64,000 nucleotides of DNA from Halichondria panicea (taxonomy: Eukaryota; Porifera; Demospongiae; Suberitida; Halichondriidae): NCBI RefSeq assembly GCF_963675165.1, contig NC_087392.1, positions 2,061,001-2,125,000 on the forward strand, read 5' to 3'. The translations under genes and the position numbers were made by a program. A model generated the notes under the pieces. It saw only the letters and a list, made by a program, of their open reading frames with translations, was not told the origin of the DNA and did not search any database. Below are positions 55,502 through 64,000 of the stretch, in pieces. Positions within the stretch are counted from its first letter, which is position 1. The number at the start of each line of letters is the position of its first letter.

Positions 55502-56880
55502 TTGCTAGGTTCATTTCAAAAACTAACCGAAAGAATGGACGCGGGCGAAGACCTAGGCCTAGACAAGCTCTTTTCTGAAGAAGTACTCGGCATAATAATG
55601 ACCGAGCCCATAGACCCCGCCCTCTACGACATAAATGTGGAGGCGGAGCTGGCTACTCTTTCTACAGAACAAAGAAAGGAGGAGGAGCTGGACGAGCCAA
55701 CAGAACCTGCACAATCTTCTCTACCTAACTCAAAGCGAATGAAGCTTTCTTCAAGCAGTGCCTCTACCTCCAAGCAAGTGCGTGCATTTGCACCTCAATG
55801 AACAAAAAGTGAGATGGAAAAATTGAAGAAGAGTGCTATTCCTAATAGCACAACTTCAGATACAAAGTACTGCTTCAAGCTATGGAATGACTGGTGTGAG
55901 TACCGATTAAATTGCCATGGGGATATTATTCCACTATTGAGTGACCTGAAATCCGAGGAACTATCCGAGAACCTGAAATGCTTTATTTTTCAGATTCGGC
56001 AGAACGATGGCTCAGAATTTCCCCCTGATACACTGCACCACATTGTGAGTGGCATACAGAGATATTTGCGATGGAATGGAAATCCCGGGATTGACCTGTT
56101 CAAGGATGCTTGTTTTGCTGACTTTCGAATGTGCCTAGACTCCGAAATGAAGCGCTTGCAGAGAGCTGGACTATAGGGTCACAAAAGAAGAAGGCTGAAC
56201 CTCTAACAGAAGAAGAAGAAGAACTTCTATGGAACAAAGGTCTTTCTTGGATGCAAAACTCCACAACCACTGGTTGATACGGTACTTTTTATGAATGGTG
56301 TCTACTTTGCTCTACGAAGTGGTAGCAAACATCGTCAATTGAGGTCAGAACCATGCCAAATTCAAGTAATTGAAGTTGAAGGACAGCGGTCGTATTTGAA
56401 ATACACAGAACACATATCTAAAAATCGACCAGGAGGCTTGAAAGGCAGGAAACTCAAGCCAAAAGTAGTGTCTCACTATACAACAATCCCGAAAACCCTG
56501 AAAGATGCCTATTCAAGCTTACCAACAGCTCCTGCCAAAAGATTGTCCTAAAAATTCATTTTACTTTCGAGCCTTGAAAAACCCAACACCTACTACTTGG
56601 TTTTCGAACAAACCAATTGGCCACAATACGCTGGACCAAACAGTGGCTCGACTATGTTCTGCAGCTAGTATTAAGGGGTACCGAATGAATCATTCTCTCC
56701 GTGCAACTGCTGCTACTAGACTCTACAACGCTGGAGTGGACGAATAAATGATAATGGAAACAACTGGACACCGAAGCTTGGAAGGAGTTCGCAGCTACAA
56801 GAGAACTTCTGAGTGTCAAAAGAAGTCAGTTTCAGACATTCTCAACGTAAAGCCAATTAACATACTGGCACACACACACT
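55502..56880 (+). pseudogene. Crypton-like tyrosine recombinase (DUF3504 family)
   Basis: From ATG 55535 an acidic N-terminus (MDAGEDLGLDKLFSEEVLG) leads to a basic linker (SKRMKLSSSSASTSKQVRAF), a TGA at 55799-55801, then MEKLKKSAIPNSTTSDTKYC, FKLWNDWCEYRL, GSEFPPDTLHHIVSGIQRYL, CLDSEMKRLQRAGL. After frame changes: AEPLTEEEEELLWNKGL, NGVYFALRSGSKHRQLRSEP, HISKNRPGGLKGRKLKPKVV, FYFRALKNPTPTTWFSN, MNHSLRATAATRLYNAGV, then ETTGHRSLEGVRSYKRTSE. The HxLR and GHR...Y catalytic boxes are all present. The enzyme recombines element DNA through a tyrosine intermediate. It lies in the intron of the RING gene, same strand. Confidence 0.8.
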
Positions 56881-57450
56881 GATCACTCACAGATGGCAGT
56901 GCAACAGAACTCACAAACCAACTGCTGTCAATTTATGCCTCCAAACTTTAACTTTAGTACCTGCAACGTTACCATCAATCTCTCTATGCCTACATCGAAC
57001 AACCAACGTATTAACAGCGACTGAACATTATAATTTTATGTCATTACCAAAAACAGAACAGTTACTTCTCATTGTTTATAATACAATCTACAAAAAAAAT
57101 GTTTGAAAAACACAAAATAATGAATGGTTGTTGTGAACATGAAAATTACAGGTTTATATGAGAATTTACAGGTTAATATGGGAAATATAAACCCTGTACT
57201 GACCAATCAGATTGCTGGATTCTGGGCTACTAGTAACTAAGGGGGGATATTCCCCTCTGGCTCCAATTTCCCCCCCTAAAATTTGCTTTTAGGTACTAGA
57301 CTTATCTGGCAATAATTATTACAGTATTGAGTTGACCTTTTTTGAATTCAAAGCATGCCTTACTTTCCCCCCTTTACTTAAAAATCCTGTATGACACCCT
57401 GTTGATGCAAGTGATTTGTGATATGGCCAACATAATGCACCTATTCAATG

Positions 57451-58068
57451 CAAAGCCACACTACCCCCCTCCTGGGACAAGGGGGGGGGGGGCTTTGTCA
57501 ATTTTAGGAGGTGCAAAAGACTCGCAACAAACAATACCCAGGAGGTTGGTCACGATAATTAAGATTCACGTGGCTGAGTCTGCACTTTTTATCCATTCTC
57601 ACATTTATCTCTCTTGTATAACATCTCCTGTTAGTTTATGAGTCGTACTAATTTAACACGGTATACCTGCTAGGAAGTGCAGCAACAACTTAAAGTTTGT
57701 GGTTTCTGGCTCATCTTCTAGTATGACTATGCTACTCACTTTCTAGTGTCACTGAGCATTATTAGCATCATAGTATATATAGAGGGCTACAATCATCTGC
57801 AGTAGGCTAGCTTAGCTAAAAAAGCTACTTTCTCTGTATATCTTGTCCGTGCATGCACATTCCTCCTTAAAACAGTATGCGTCATGACCAACCTCCTCTG
57901 GCAAATACCCCACAACACAATAATAATTAATGCAATACTTAATAGTACACATGCAGACAAACATCTATGATCACCTCTGATCTATCTTTACTAAGTTCCC
58001 ACCCCCAGGGTTATAGGTTTCACTAACAACTCCCCCCTTTGTCCCGGGAGGGGGGTAGTGGGGCTTTG
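57451..58068. repeat. MITE with C/G-run ends (caaagcccactacccccc)
   Basis: The left end caaagccacactacccccct then cctgggacaagggggg is the inverse of cccccctttgtcccgggagg then ggggtagtggggctttg at the right. About 38-bp terminal inverted repeats, 618 bp in all, non-coding. The end itself folds on its C and G runs. Confidence 0.75.
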
Positions 58069-59189
58069 GTGCATAATACGTGTGATGCTTGGGCTTATTA
58101 ATTAAATGGGGTTTATATAAATCTAACTGCAAAATTTTTTTTCTGTCCAGGGGCCAGTTTCTGGAAATCTACTCGGAAAATCCGTGCAATAAGTCAGGAA
58201 GACTACTCTTCCTTCAAAGGAAAGAGAAAGTATCAACCTGCAGTGTCCGATTCTGACTCAGATTTTGAGACTCCTCCACACCCAAGACGCCCCAGTTTCA
58301 GGGAAAGTAATGAAATAAGTCCTGTCCTAATGGAAACCTCCCTAAAGGCATCAATGCGCGAGATAGAGAAAGTACAGCAACTGAAGACAGATGTGTCTGT
58401 TCTCAGTGCAGAAGTGAAACGCACCGAAAGTACGCTCTACTCATTCAAAAAAGCTCTCTCCTGTATTGTGTGCAAAGCACTTGCTACGTTCCCATGGAAG
58501 GTTACACCATGTTGCCGCATAATTATGTGTAGTGGATGTGTTAACCGATGGCTTTCCATCGAATCATCTTGTCCTCACTGTAGAGCTTCGGTTGAATCTG
58601 ATTCCTGTCAGACAGTTGAACGAATTCCTTCTATTGGTGCGCTTATCTCCTCTGATGACTGACTCTCTCTGAAATTTATCTGTTGGGTTTTCGCTTTCAG
58701 CTGTGTACATGTATACCTTAATCACTGAACTTCTTAGCCTCGATTTTGAAGCCTTGTGAAGGAGGCTATGAACTTCTATGCTCTTCACTTGTATACTCCT
58801 GTGTTTCATTAATGTGTTTCATATTCACTTGTATACAAGAGTATACATTATAATTATGGTGTTGCTTCGCTGTGCAAGCGCATGCGCAGGCTAACTAGCC
58901 TTAATCTACTGTATTAATTGGAGGAATAAAGCAAGAAATAGAGGCTAACCATTTCTTTCTTTGCTGCCTCATCTAGATTCCTGGAAGAAAGGCGCAGTTT
59001 TGCGAGGGCTATACCTGAGATCATAGATAATAGAGACAGGCTGAAATGAAGGCTAACTGATAGCCAAAAGCTAATTTCATATAAATTTATTATGCACCAA
59101 ATTCTGTGTCACAGTGCTAAATTCAAGTTGGCCACTTTGGTAAGCTGATAGCTGAATAGCTGATAGCCAAAAGCTTATTATGCCTCGAG

Positions 59190-59470
59190 GCGTAGCCGCA
59201 GGAGGGATACGGTAAAGCTGACTGTGTGTGTGTGTGTGTGTGTGTGTGTATTCCAGCAGTAACTGCTCAACGGTTGCAATGCGACGAAAACTAACAGCTT
59301 CTATAGGCTTCTAGCCACGTTCTCTTGGATTTTGATTCGTGGATTAGCAAACTAAAGCTTCTTTCTCGAGTTATGGCTAGTTTGACTCACATTGAAGGCT
59401 GTTGCAGTCTCTTCAGAATCTTTTATAGCATCATCTGTTCGCACAACCTTTCTATTCAACATGTAAGTTA
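59190..59470 (+). repeat. Dispersed repeat with GT microsatellite (copy 2)
   Basis: Order: gtaaagctgact, (TG)12-13 at 59224-59249, ttctataggcttctagccac, tttgattcgtggatt, gcttctttctcgagttatgg, cttcagaatc. Collinear with 11917-12900 and, inverted, with 62580-62875. Confidence 0.65.
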
Positions 59471-59818
59471 GCCTTGCAATAAAGCGCTAGCTTTTTGTTA
59501 GCTACAAGAGTCAGAAAGAGCTGCTAAAGAAGCTAGCTATTAATTTTAGTAGCCATTTCTTGTAACTTGCCGACACACCCCTTATTCCTGCGCATGCGCT
59601 CATTACCACGTGTGAGAGACTCCATTTTAACCCAGATCGTGGCAGAAATCAATTCTTTTTGTGGTCCTGGTAAGCCACAAAACACTACAATGATACCAGA
59701 ATACTGTAGATGTGTGTACACAAGATATAGCCTTTTAGACTGCTTGTTATAGATCCTTCTTTCTGTGATTGAATTCTATCTTTAATACTTATCTCACAGA
59801 CTAGACTACTGACTGACT

Positions 59819-60949
59819 ATGCCTTTGACAAAGGTTTGCTCTCACTGTTTGGCTACAGGCCATATAAGACGATCAGTATGCACTAACTGTGGACACCCCT
59901 TTCTTGTGAAACAATCAAAGGTTAGCAAGAAATTGATTGCAAGACAAGCATTAGCGACTGAGAGTCTTGACAAATCACTATCGCGTAAAGCGAAAAATCG
60001 TAAATCCATGTGTATAGCTAGAGCTATTGAGACCGAGGAACAGGCTGTTGTGCGTAAATGCTACAATACCCGATCCATGTCTCGAGCTAGAGCTAATGAA
60101 ACTAAGCCTCAGACTGTTGTACGTAGAGCTAAGAACACTGCACACATGTCTCAAGCTAGAGCTAATGAGACCGAGCCTCAGACTGCTGTACGTACAACTA
60201 AGAACACTGCACACATGTCTCAAGCTAGAGCTAATGAGACCGAGCCTCAGACTGCTGTACGTAGAACTAAGGACGCTGCATTAACATCTCAAGCAAGAGA
60301 TAATGAGACAGAGCCTCAGACTATTTTACGTAGAACTAAGAACACTGCACACATGTCTCAAGCTAGATATAAGGAGACTGAGCCTCAGACTGCTGTACGT
60401 AAAAATGCTAATAAGCAATCTACATCTCGTAAGAGGAGTAACGAAACTCAGCAAGAAATTGTTGAGCGGAAAACAAAAAATAGACGTACAATGTCTACAA
60501 AAACAATTGATGTTGTAATTGATAAGTTTCTCGCTAAGGTGAGAACTGGTCCTGATCTTGTCTGCACTAGCTGCCACAGAATGTTATATAGACATACTGT
60601 AGTGCGTTTCAAGCCTTGTAAGTACACTAAAGCTGACCCCGACCTACTCGAAAAGCTTTCTAAGCATGCACACTTCAGTAAAATTAATGGGAACCAGTGG
60701 GTGTGTAAAACATGTGATGGTTCAATTACCAGAGGTGTCATGCCTGCTCAAGCTAAAATCAATGGTATGGAACTAGACAGTGAGCCTCATGAGTTGAAGT
60801 GTTTGAATGCACTAGAGCGTAGGTTAATTGCATTGCAAGTCAGTTTTAGACAGATTATTTTATACACTTTTTCTCTTCTATACTTCCTCTTCTATACTTT
60901 TGAGCGAAAGCAAATCATGGCGAGAGGCATTAGCACAGCGCCAGCTTGA
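59819..60949 (+). CDS. Helitron-type protein, N-terminal part with 23-residue repeats
   Basis: The ORF starts MPLTKVCSHCLATGHIRRSV with two CxxC pairs (a small zinc motif). It then has seven or so repeats of a 23-residue unit (QARANETEPQTAVRRTKNTA), then a second cysteine-rich region: FLAKVRTGPDLVCTSCHRML, RFKPCKYTKADPDLLEK, WVCKTCDGSITRGVMPAQAK, and ELKCLNALERRLIALQV. The RA-NETEP-RR-KN repeats and the final block match the region upstream of Rep in Helitron/Helentron proteins. The Rep and PIF1 helicase parts are missing; the frame runs on about 40 codons into unrelated sequence after 60840. The repeat units are about 69 bp. Confidence 0.75.
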   Translation: MPLTKVCSHCLATGHIRRSVCTNCGHPFLVKQSKVSKKLIARQALATESLDKSLSRKAKNRKSMCIARAIETEEQAVVRKCYNTRSMSRARANETKPQTVVRRAKNTAHMSQARANETEPQTAVRTTKNTAHMSQARANETEPQTAVRRTKDAALTSQARDNETEPQTILRRTKNTAHMSQARYKETEPQTAVRKNANKQSTSRKRSNETQQEIVERKTKNRRTMSTKTIDVVIDKFLAKVRTGPDLVCTSCHRMLYRHTVVRFKPCKYTKADPDLLEKLSKHAHFSKINGNQWVCKTCDGSITRGVMPAQAKINGMELDSEPHELKCLNALERRLIALQVSFRQIILYTFSLLYFLFYTFERKQIMARGISTAPA

Positions 60950-60954
60950 ACACT

Positions 60955-61015
60955 AGTTTCATATGCACCAGATTCTGTGCTAAATTCAAGTTGGCCACTT
61001 TGGTAAGCTGATCGT
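60955..61015 (+). repeat. Solo terminus of the integrase/RING transposon
   Basis: Matches 59090-59150 (caccagattctgtg, ctaaattcaagttggccact, ttggtaagctgat) and lies directly after the truncated Helitron ORF. From 61020 to 61840 no gene is seen; 61560-61600 (gatacagtgtcaatttcaag) repeats 39210-39235. Confidence 0.6.
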
Positions 61016-61844
61016 AAGACACAATTATAATAACCTTATCTCCACATTGATAATTCTTATGCAGGTTTCACACAAAAGAAACGAACTGCATTGATAAATG
61101 CTATATACGAATGACAAATGTACTCAGGCCAGAAGATAAAAGTTACCTTAATGTGATATAATTATTTTCACGAGTATTAATTTCTGTGAATGAGAGTATT
61201 TACAGATAATTGGAAATTGCTCTCCACTTGCGAGTAATTAGAAACGTTATGAATAACAATAATTTCACAAACTTGAACAAGCCATCGAAATCGCAAACAA
61301 ATCTACTGAAAATAATACAACAAATTAAAGCATCTCTTAACTCCTTGTATTCACAATAACAAAATGACTGAGCTGCGGTGAATAAAATGCACGAGGAACT
61401 CATTCTTTTTTGTATTTACACTTACAACAATGATGTCACAGTTATAGTAATTAAGTATGTAATATAGAAGCATGTGACAAGGTTGTTATAATAGCACAAC
61501 ATGTGACAAGAAGTTATTGTAATAATGGCACACACCAATGTTGTATATAACTACCAGGTTGATACAGTGTCAATTTCAAGGTGTGCCATACAGTGAATAA
61601 ATCCAACACTGAGTATGTGCAACGTACCTGAGAATCACGAATGCAAATTTTAGGGGGGGGGGGGGGGAGGGGGATACCCCTACAGGATCTATAGGCCTAT
61701 ATATAATATAGCTAGCTCTTCTAGCTAGTACGTAGCTTTGTTCTTCGTGTATCTAACGCATAATTATGCCAATAGTAGATCAGTTTCAAGGTAATAAAGA
61801 TTAACCGAATGTAGATACGCACATTCCAGAAATGCGACACACCA

Positions 61845-62227
61845 TATAGCGCAACATTTTCGCTGATTTGTAGGTTAGCAATCCTACACGAAAATTGTTA
61901 GAATTATCTGCTATAACATGCAAAGATTAAAGGCATGGCTTCCGGTAAGCAGCTACTCCACGAACATTGTGCAACGAAATGCTTTTAGAGGAAATATAAG
62001 TGCCTCGAAAATTTTACCTTATACGGAATGTACCGTATATAGCCGGTAATTTTCGGGGGATAAAATATTCATGGTTCAGCAATATTTTGACGTTTCATGG
62101 ATAACATTTTCGTGGTTGCTGCTTGCGGTAAAGGTAGCTTCATTCGTGGGTAAAATATTTGTGGTCAGAGCTCCAACCACGAAAACTACAAATATTTTGT
62201 CTCCTGGAAATTACCAGTTATACGGTA
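61845..62227. repeat. Two adjacent MITEs, ccgtatagcggg family
   Basis: 61845-62026 is degenerate (catatagcgcaacattttcg ... gaaaattttaccttatacgg). 62032-62227 is clearer, with taccgtatatagccggtaat and ttaccagttatacggtat as inverted ends. Both have the internal cgtgg/ccacg arms of the family. Confidence 0.65.
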
Positions 62228-62330
62228 TATACATAAAAGTTTTCTGAGATACGATGCAGTATTATTTGCCTCACGCTAGGCGCTAGGCAATAAATAAATG
62301 CACTGCTGAAAATACACTGCTCTCTATAAT

Positions 62331-62372
62331 GAAAGCACCGCGGGTGCTGATGCCTCGATGGAGGTGCCAAAG
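62331..62372 (+). repeat. AAAGCACCGCGGGTGCTGAT motif, copy 3
   Basis: Reads gaaagcaccgcgggtgctga then tgcctcgatggaggtgccaa. The palindromic core is perfect here. Confidence 0.6.
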
Positions 62373-62579
62373 CTACATAACAAAAAGCTACAAATAGCTT
62401 TATACACATGATGAACATTTTTGCATTAATTAATTTTGCTGCATGCAGGAGAATCCAGAATCGCAGGGAAACTCAAAGAGTGGGTAACGATCGACCATGA
62501 TTATTGTTAAAAACAATCGATGCCGAAAGTTCAAGCCTTGCAGCTCTCTTCTCATTCTTGCAGCTACCATTCTAGTACA

Positions 62580-62782
62580 GAGATAAAGTTCTACTAAGTA
62601 GAGTAGCAACACTCGGTGAACAATTTTTGCTACGCATTCTTCTGAAAAGGCTACAATGACATTCCAAGTAAGGCATAGCTTGAGAACAAAGCATTATTTT
62701 GCACATATACAAATAAAAACATGACTAGAAGCCTATAGAAACTCTAACTTGCACTTGGCTGATAATTGAGCAGCTGTAGCAG

Positions 62783-62821
<39 letters not shown>

Positions 62822-62875
62822 CCGTATACTCCGCTTGCGCATGCGTACCGCGGCATAATTATGTTGGAATACAGA
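62580..62875 (-). repeat. Dispersed repeat with CA/GT microsatellite (copy 3)
   Basis: Inverted relative to copies 1 and 2: the (CA)n tract at 62785-62818 sits between the gtatac/cgcatgcg block and the cttctag/cctatagaa block. The tctgaaaaggc and aacaaagcattatt blocks follow in the expected order. Confidence 0.7.
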
Positions 62876-63528
62876 GGGCAGTATACTTACTATATTATCC
62901 TTGCACCTTTTGTGCAGCTCAGCCACTTCATTGAGAACAGTCCCTCCCCCACAGCTGCAGTTAAGTCTTGCTTGGTCCTCTATGAATGGCTATCCGGTAT
63001 AGAGAGTTTTGAGTCTGTAAAAATGGGAAGGGAATAAAGGTGAAAGTGGACAACTATATACTGCAGAATGTCTGCAACACATGAATGTTGAGCATTTTGC
63101 GTTCCTTATGGAAAATGCTTACAGTACAACATGCAGCCAGTGTGTACACGTATTCCATACAAGGACACACGCTAAACACGATGTGTCAAACTTTGCAAAC
63201 TCCAGTACAGGAATTTTCAACTGCAATGTCTAGAGCAGCCATACAACATTACGAGAGCACAAACATTGCTGAGCCAGGCAATGTAAAAAAATGTATACTC
63301 GCTACTAGAGAAGTCTGAAATGGGAGTGTGCCCCAGCCTTCCTGCTCACTTGATGAGAGTGTAGACAGGAGAATCTCTATTAGTTCCTGGCAGATATGCA
63401 GTCCTGTGTGATCAATATAGTAGCTCACAAAAAGATTAAGGATAGCTTCAGCTGTGATGCAAAGCCTCCACCCTAGGTCGATTTTCTCCCAGTTTAAAAA
63501 ATTGGTTTGGAGCCCTAGACATTGCAGT

Positions 63529-63757
63529 ATTAACGGGAAATTTTCGTGGGGTGCAAAATTTCGCGTTTTTTGAGGGCAGAGTAGTTAACGCGAAAATTAA
63601 AACTCCTACGCACTGGTATTTCACATGCAAAGCTATTGGTGTGTGTGGTTTCCTGGCATTGAAACGCGAATATTAGAACCCACAAACATTTCTGCTGAGG
63701 GCTCTGGAGCCAAATAGCAAAAATTTGCACCCACGAAAATTTCCCGCTATACGGTAG
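63529..63757. repeat. MITE, ccgctatacggta family
   Basis: Ends gtattaacgggaaattttcg and cgaaaatttcccgctatacg pair over about 25 bp. Internal cgcgaaaatt/acgcgaatatt arms. From 62880 to 63520 only an unrecognised 77-codon ORF (63085-63318) is present. From 63760 to the window end no gene is seen. Confidence 0.7.
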
Positions 63758-64000
63758 ATAAACGGGATAGGCAACGCACAGCACTTCCGTTGGACGAGGA
63801 TAGTTACATTTAACCCTTTTGCCGTAAGATTATGCACGCCTCACCGTACTAAGAAATTCACTAAAAATGTTAGACAATGTGGTAAAATTAAAGCCATTTC
63901 ATAGCCGGACGAGAAGATTCCAGACAAGAACTGTAATGTGGAAGGAGCCATTTACAGTGGAATATGATCTAGTATTGTCTACATGCATAACAAAAAGAAA

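Larger units (their letters stand above)
53942..58662 (+). pseudogene. RING-finger protein of the integrase/RING transposon
   Basis: Exon 1 from ATG 53942: MGKVFNLSADSIFLIGDDGT, stopping at 54034 before a GTGAGT at 54062. Exon 2 (about 54130-54418): KSVEICSYDKSYDSIKKKFN, LPIILTESTASVSQIVGIVS, VIILDSQNLRIPDSNGTK|GT. Exon 3 (58156-58662) follows a pyrimidine tract and CAG and rejoins in phase: GASFWKSTRKIRAISQED, a coiled coil (MREIEKVQQLKTDVSVLSA), then a RING (CIVCKA, TPCCRIIMCSGCVNRWL, CPHCRA). Similar proteins with a FWK..RKI module, coiled coil and RING are repetitive in corals and sponges. The 3.7-kb intron holds hairpins, a Crypton and a MITE. Exon 1 may carry a 1-nt lesion. Confidence 0.6.
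53180..59160. mobile_element. Transposon with divergent integrase and RING-finger genes
   Basis: The left end (about 53193-53284: agtggccaacttgaatttag, cactgtgacacagaatctg, ttagcttttggctatcag) is the inverse of the right end (59053-59145). A third copy of the end lies at 60955-61015. Inside, an integrase-type HTH exon reads leftward and a RING-finger gene reads rightward. The pairing and the ends support one element of about 6 kb, including a Crypton inserted in the RING gene's long intron. The exact termini and target duplication are not clear. Confidence 0.55.

Noticed and set aside
59978..60577. Several overlapping ORFs on both strands with leucine-rich repeats
   Set aside because: They are out-of-frame readings of the 69-bp repeats of the Helitron-type gene.

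Overview
The window is eukaryotic, almost certainly from a marine invertebrate. A demosponge is my best guess; a cnidarian is possible. It is AT-rich and has very short spliceosomal introns (about 39-65 nt where both sites are visible). Nearly all recognisable coding sequence is transposon-derived, and most of it is broken by frameshifts or stops. I see no rRNA, tRNA or CRISPR and no complete host gene. The only host-like sequences are two cleanly spliced exons of a GAF-domain protein (22.5-22.8 kb) and one antisense fragment of mitochondrial complex I 49-kDa subunit (NDUFS2) stuck inside a LINE (3.4-3.55 kb).

Layout. 0-6.25 kb: remnants of non-LTR retrotransposons, including an RLE-type C-terminus, an APE-type endonuclease and a long RT ORF with a poly(A) tail, plus a palindrome followed by the N-terminus of a Crypton-like gene. 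6.25-19.0 kb: one CACTA/EnSpm-like element bounded by inverted CACTG termini and a CA target duplication. It encodes a zinc-finger tnp2-like transposase leftward and a SAM-domain SAMD3-like protein rightward. Nested in it are a pogo-like element with long terminal inverted repeats (transposase plus a C48 protease-PHD gene), a small hAT inside that, and an IS630/Tc1-like two-gene element. 19-34 kb: decayed pieces of a coiled-coil protein, a DIRS-like retroelement, a second C48 protease, a Ginger/KRBA2-like integrase, a tyrosine-recombinase-like ORF and LINE/Ty3 scraps. 34-39 kb: MITEs, a gag-like ORF, a DUF3504/Crypton-like recombinase and RLE remnants.

39.7-49.6 kb: two nearly identical Crypton pieces lie either side of a second pogo-like element (8 kb, about 385-bp inverted repeats). 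Its 3' part is an array of 90-nt duplicated mini-exons ending in a PHD exon, and a 2.8-kb ZNF862-like hAT has inserted into one mini-exon. 53.2-59.2 kb: an element with an integrase-type HTH exon leftward and a RING-finger gene rightward; a Crypton preceded by two long hairpins sits in the RING gene's intron. 59.2-64 kb: a Helitron-type N-terminal ORF with 23-residue repeats, then MITEs and dispersed repeats.

The genes do not form a pathway; the window is a stratigraphy of insertions. The most unusual signals are the Crypton-associated hairpins, which keep their pairing while their sequence changes; the duplicated mini-exon array; the C48 protease-PHD gene inside a pogo element; and the antisense NDUFS2 fragment.
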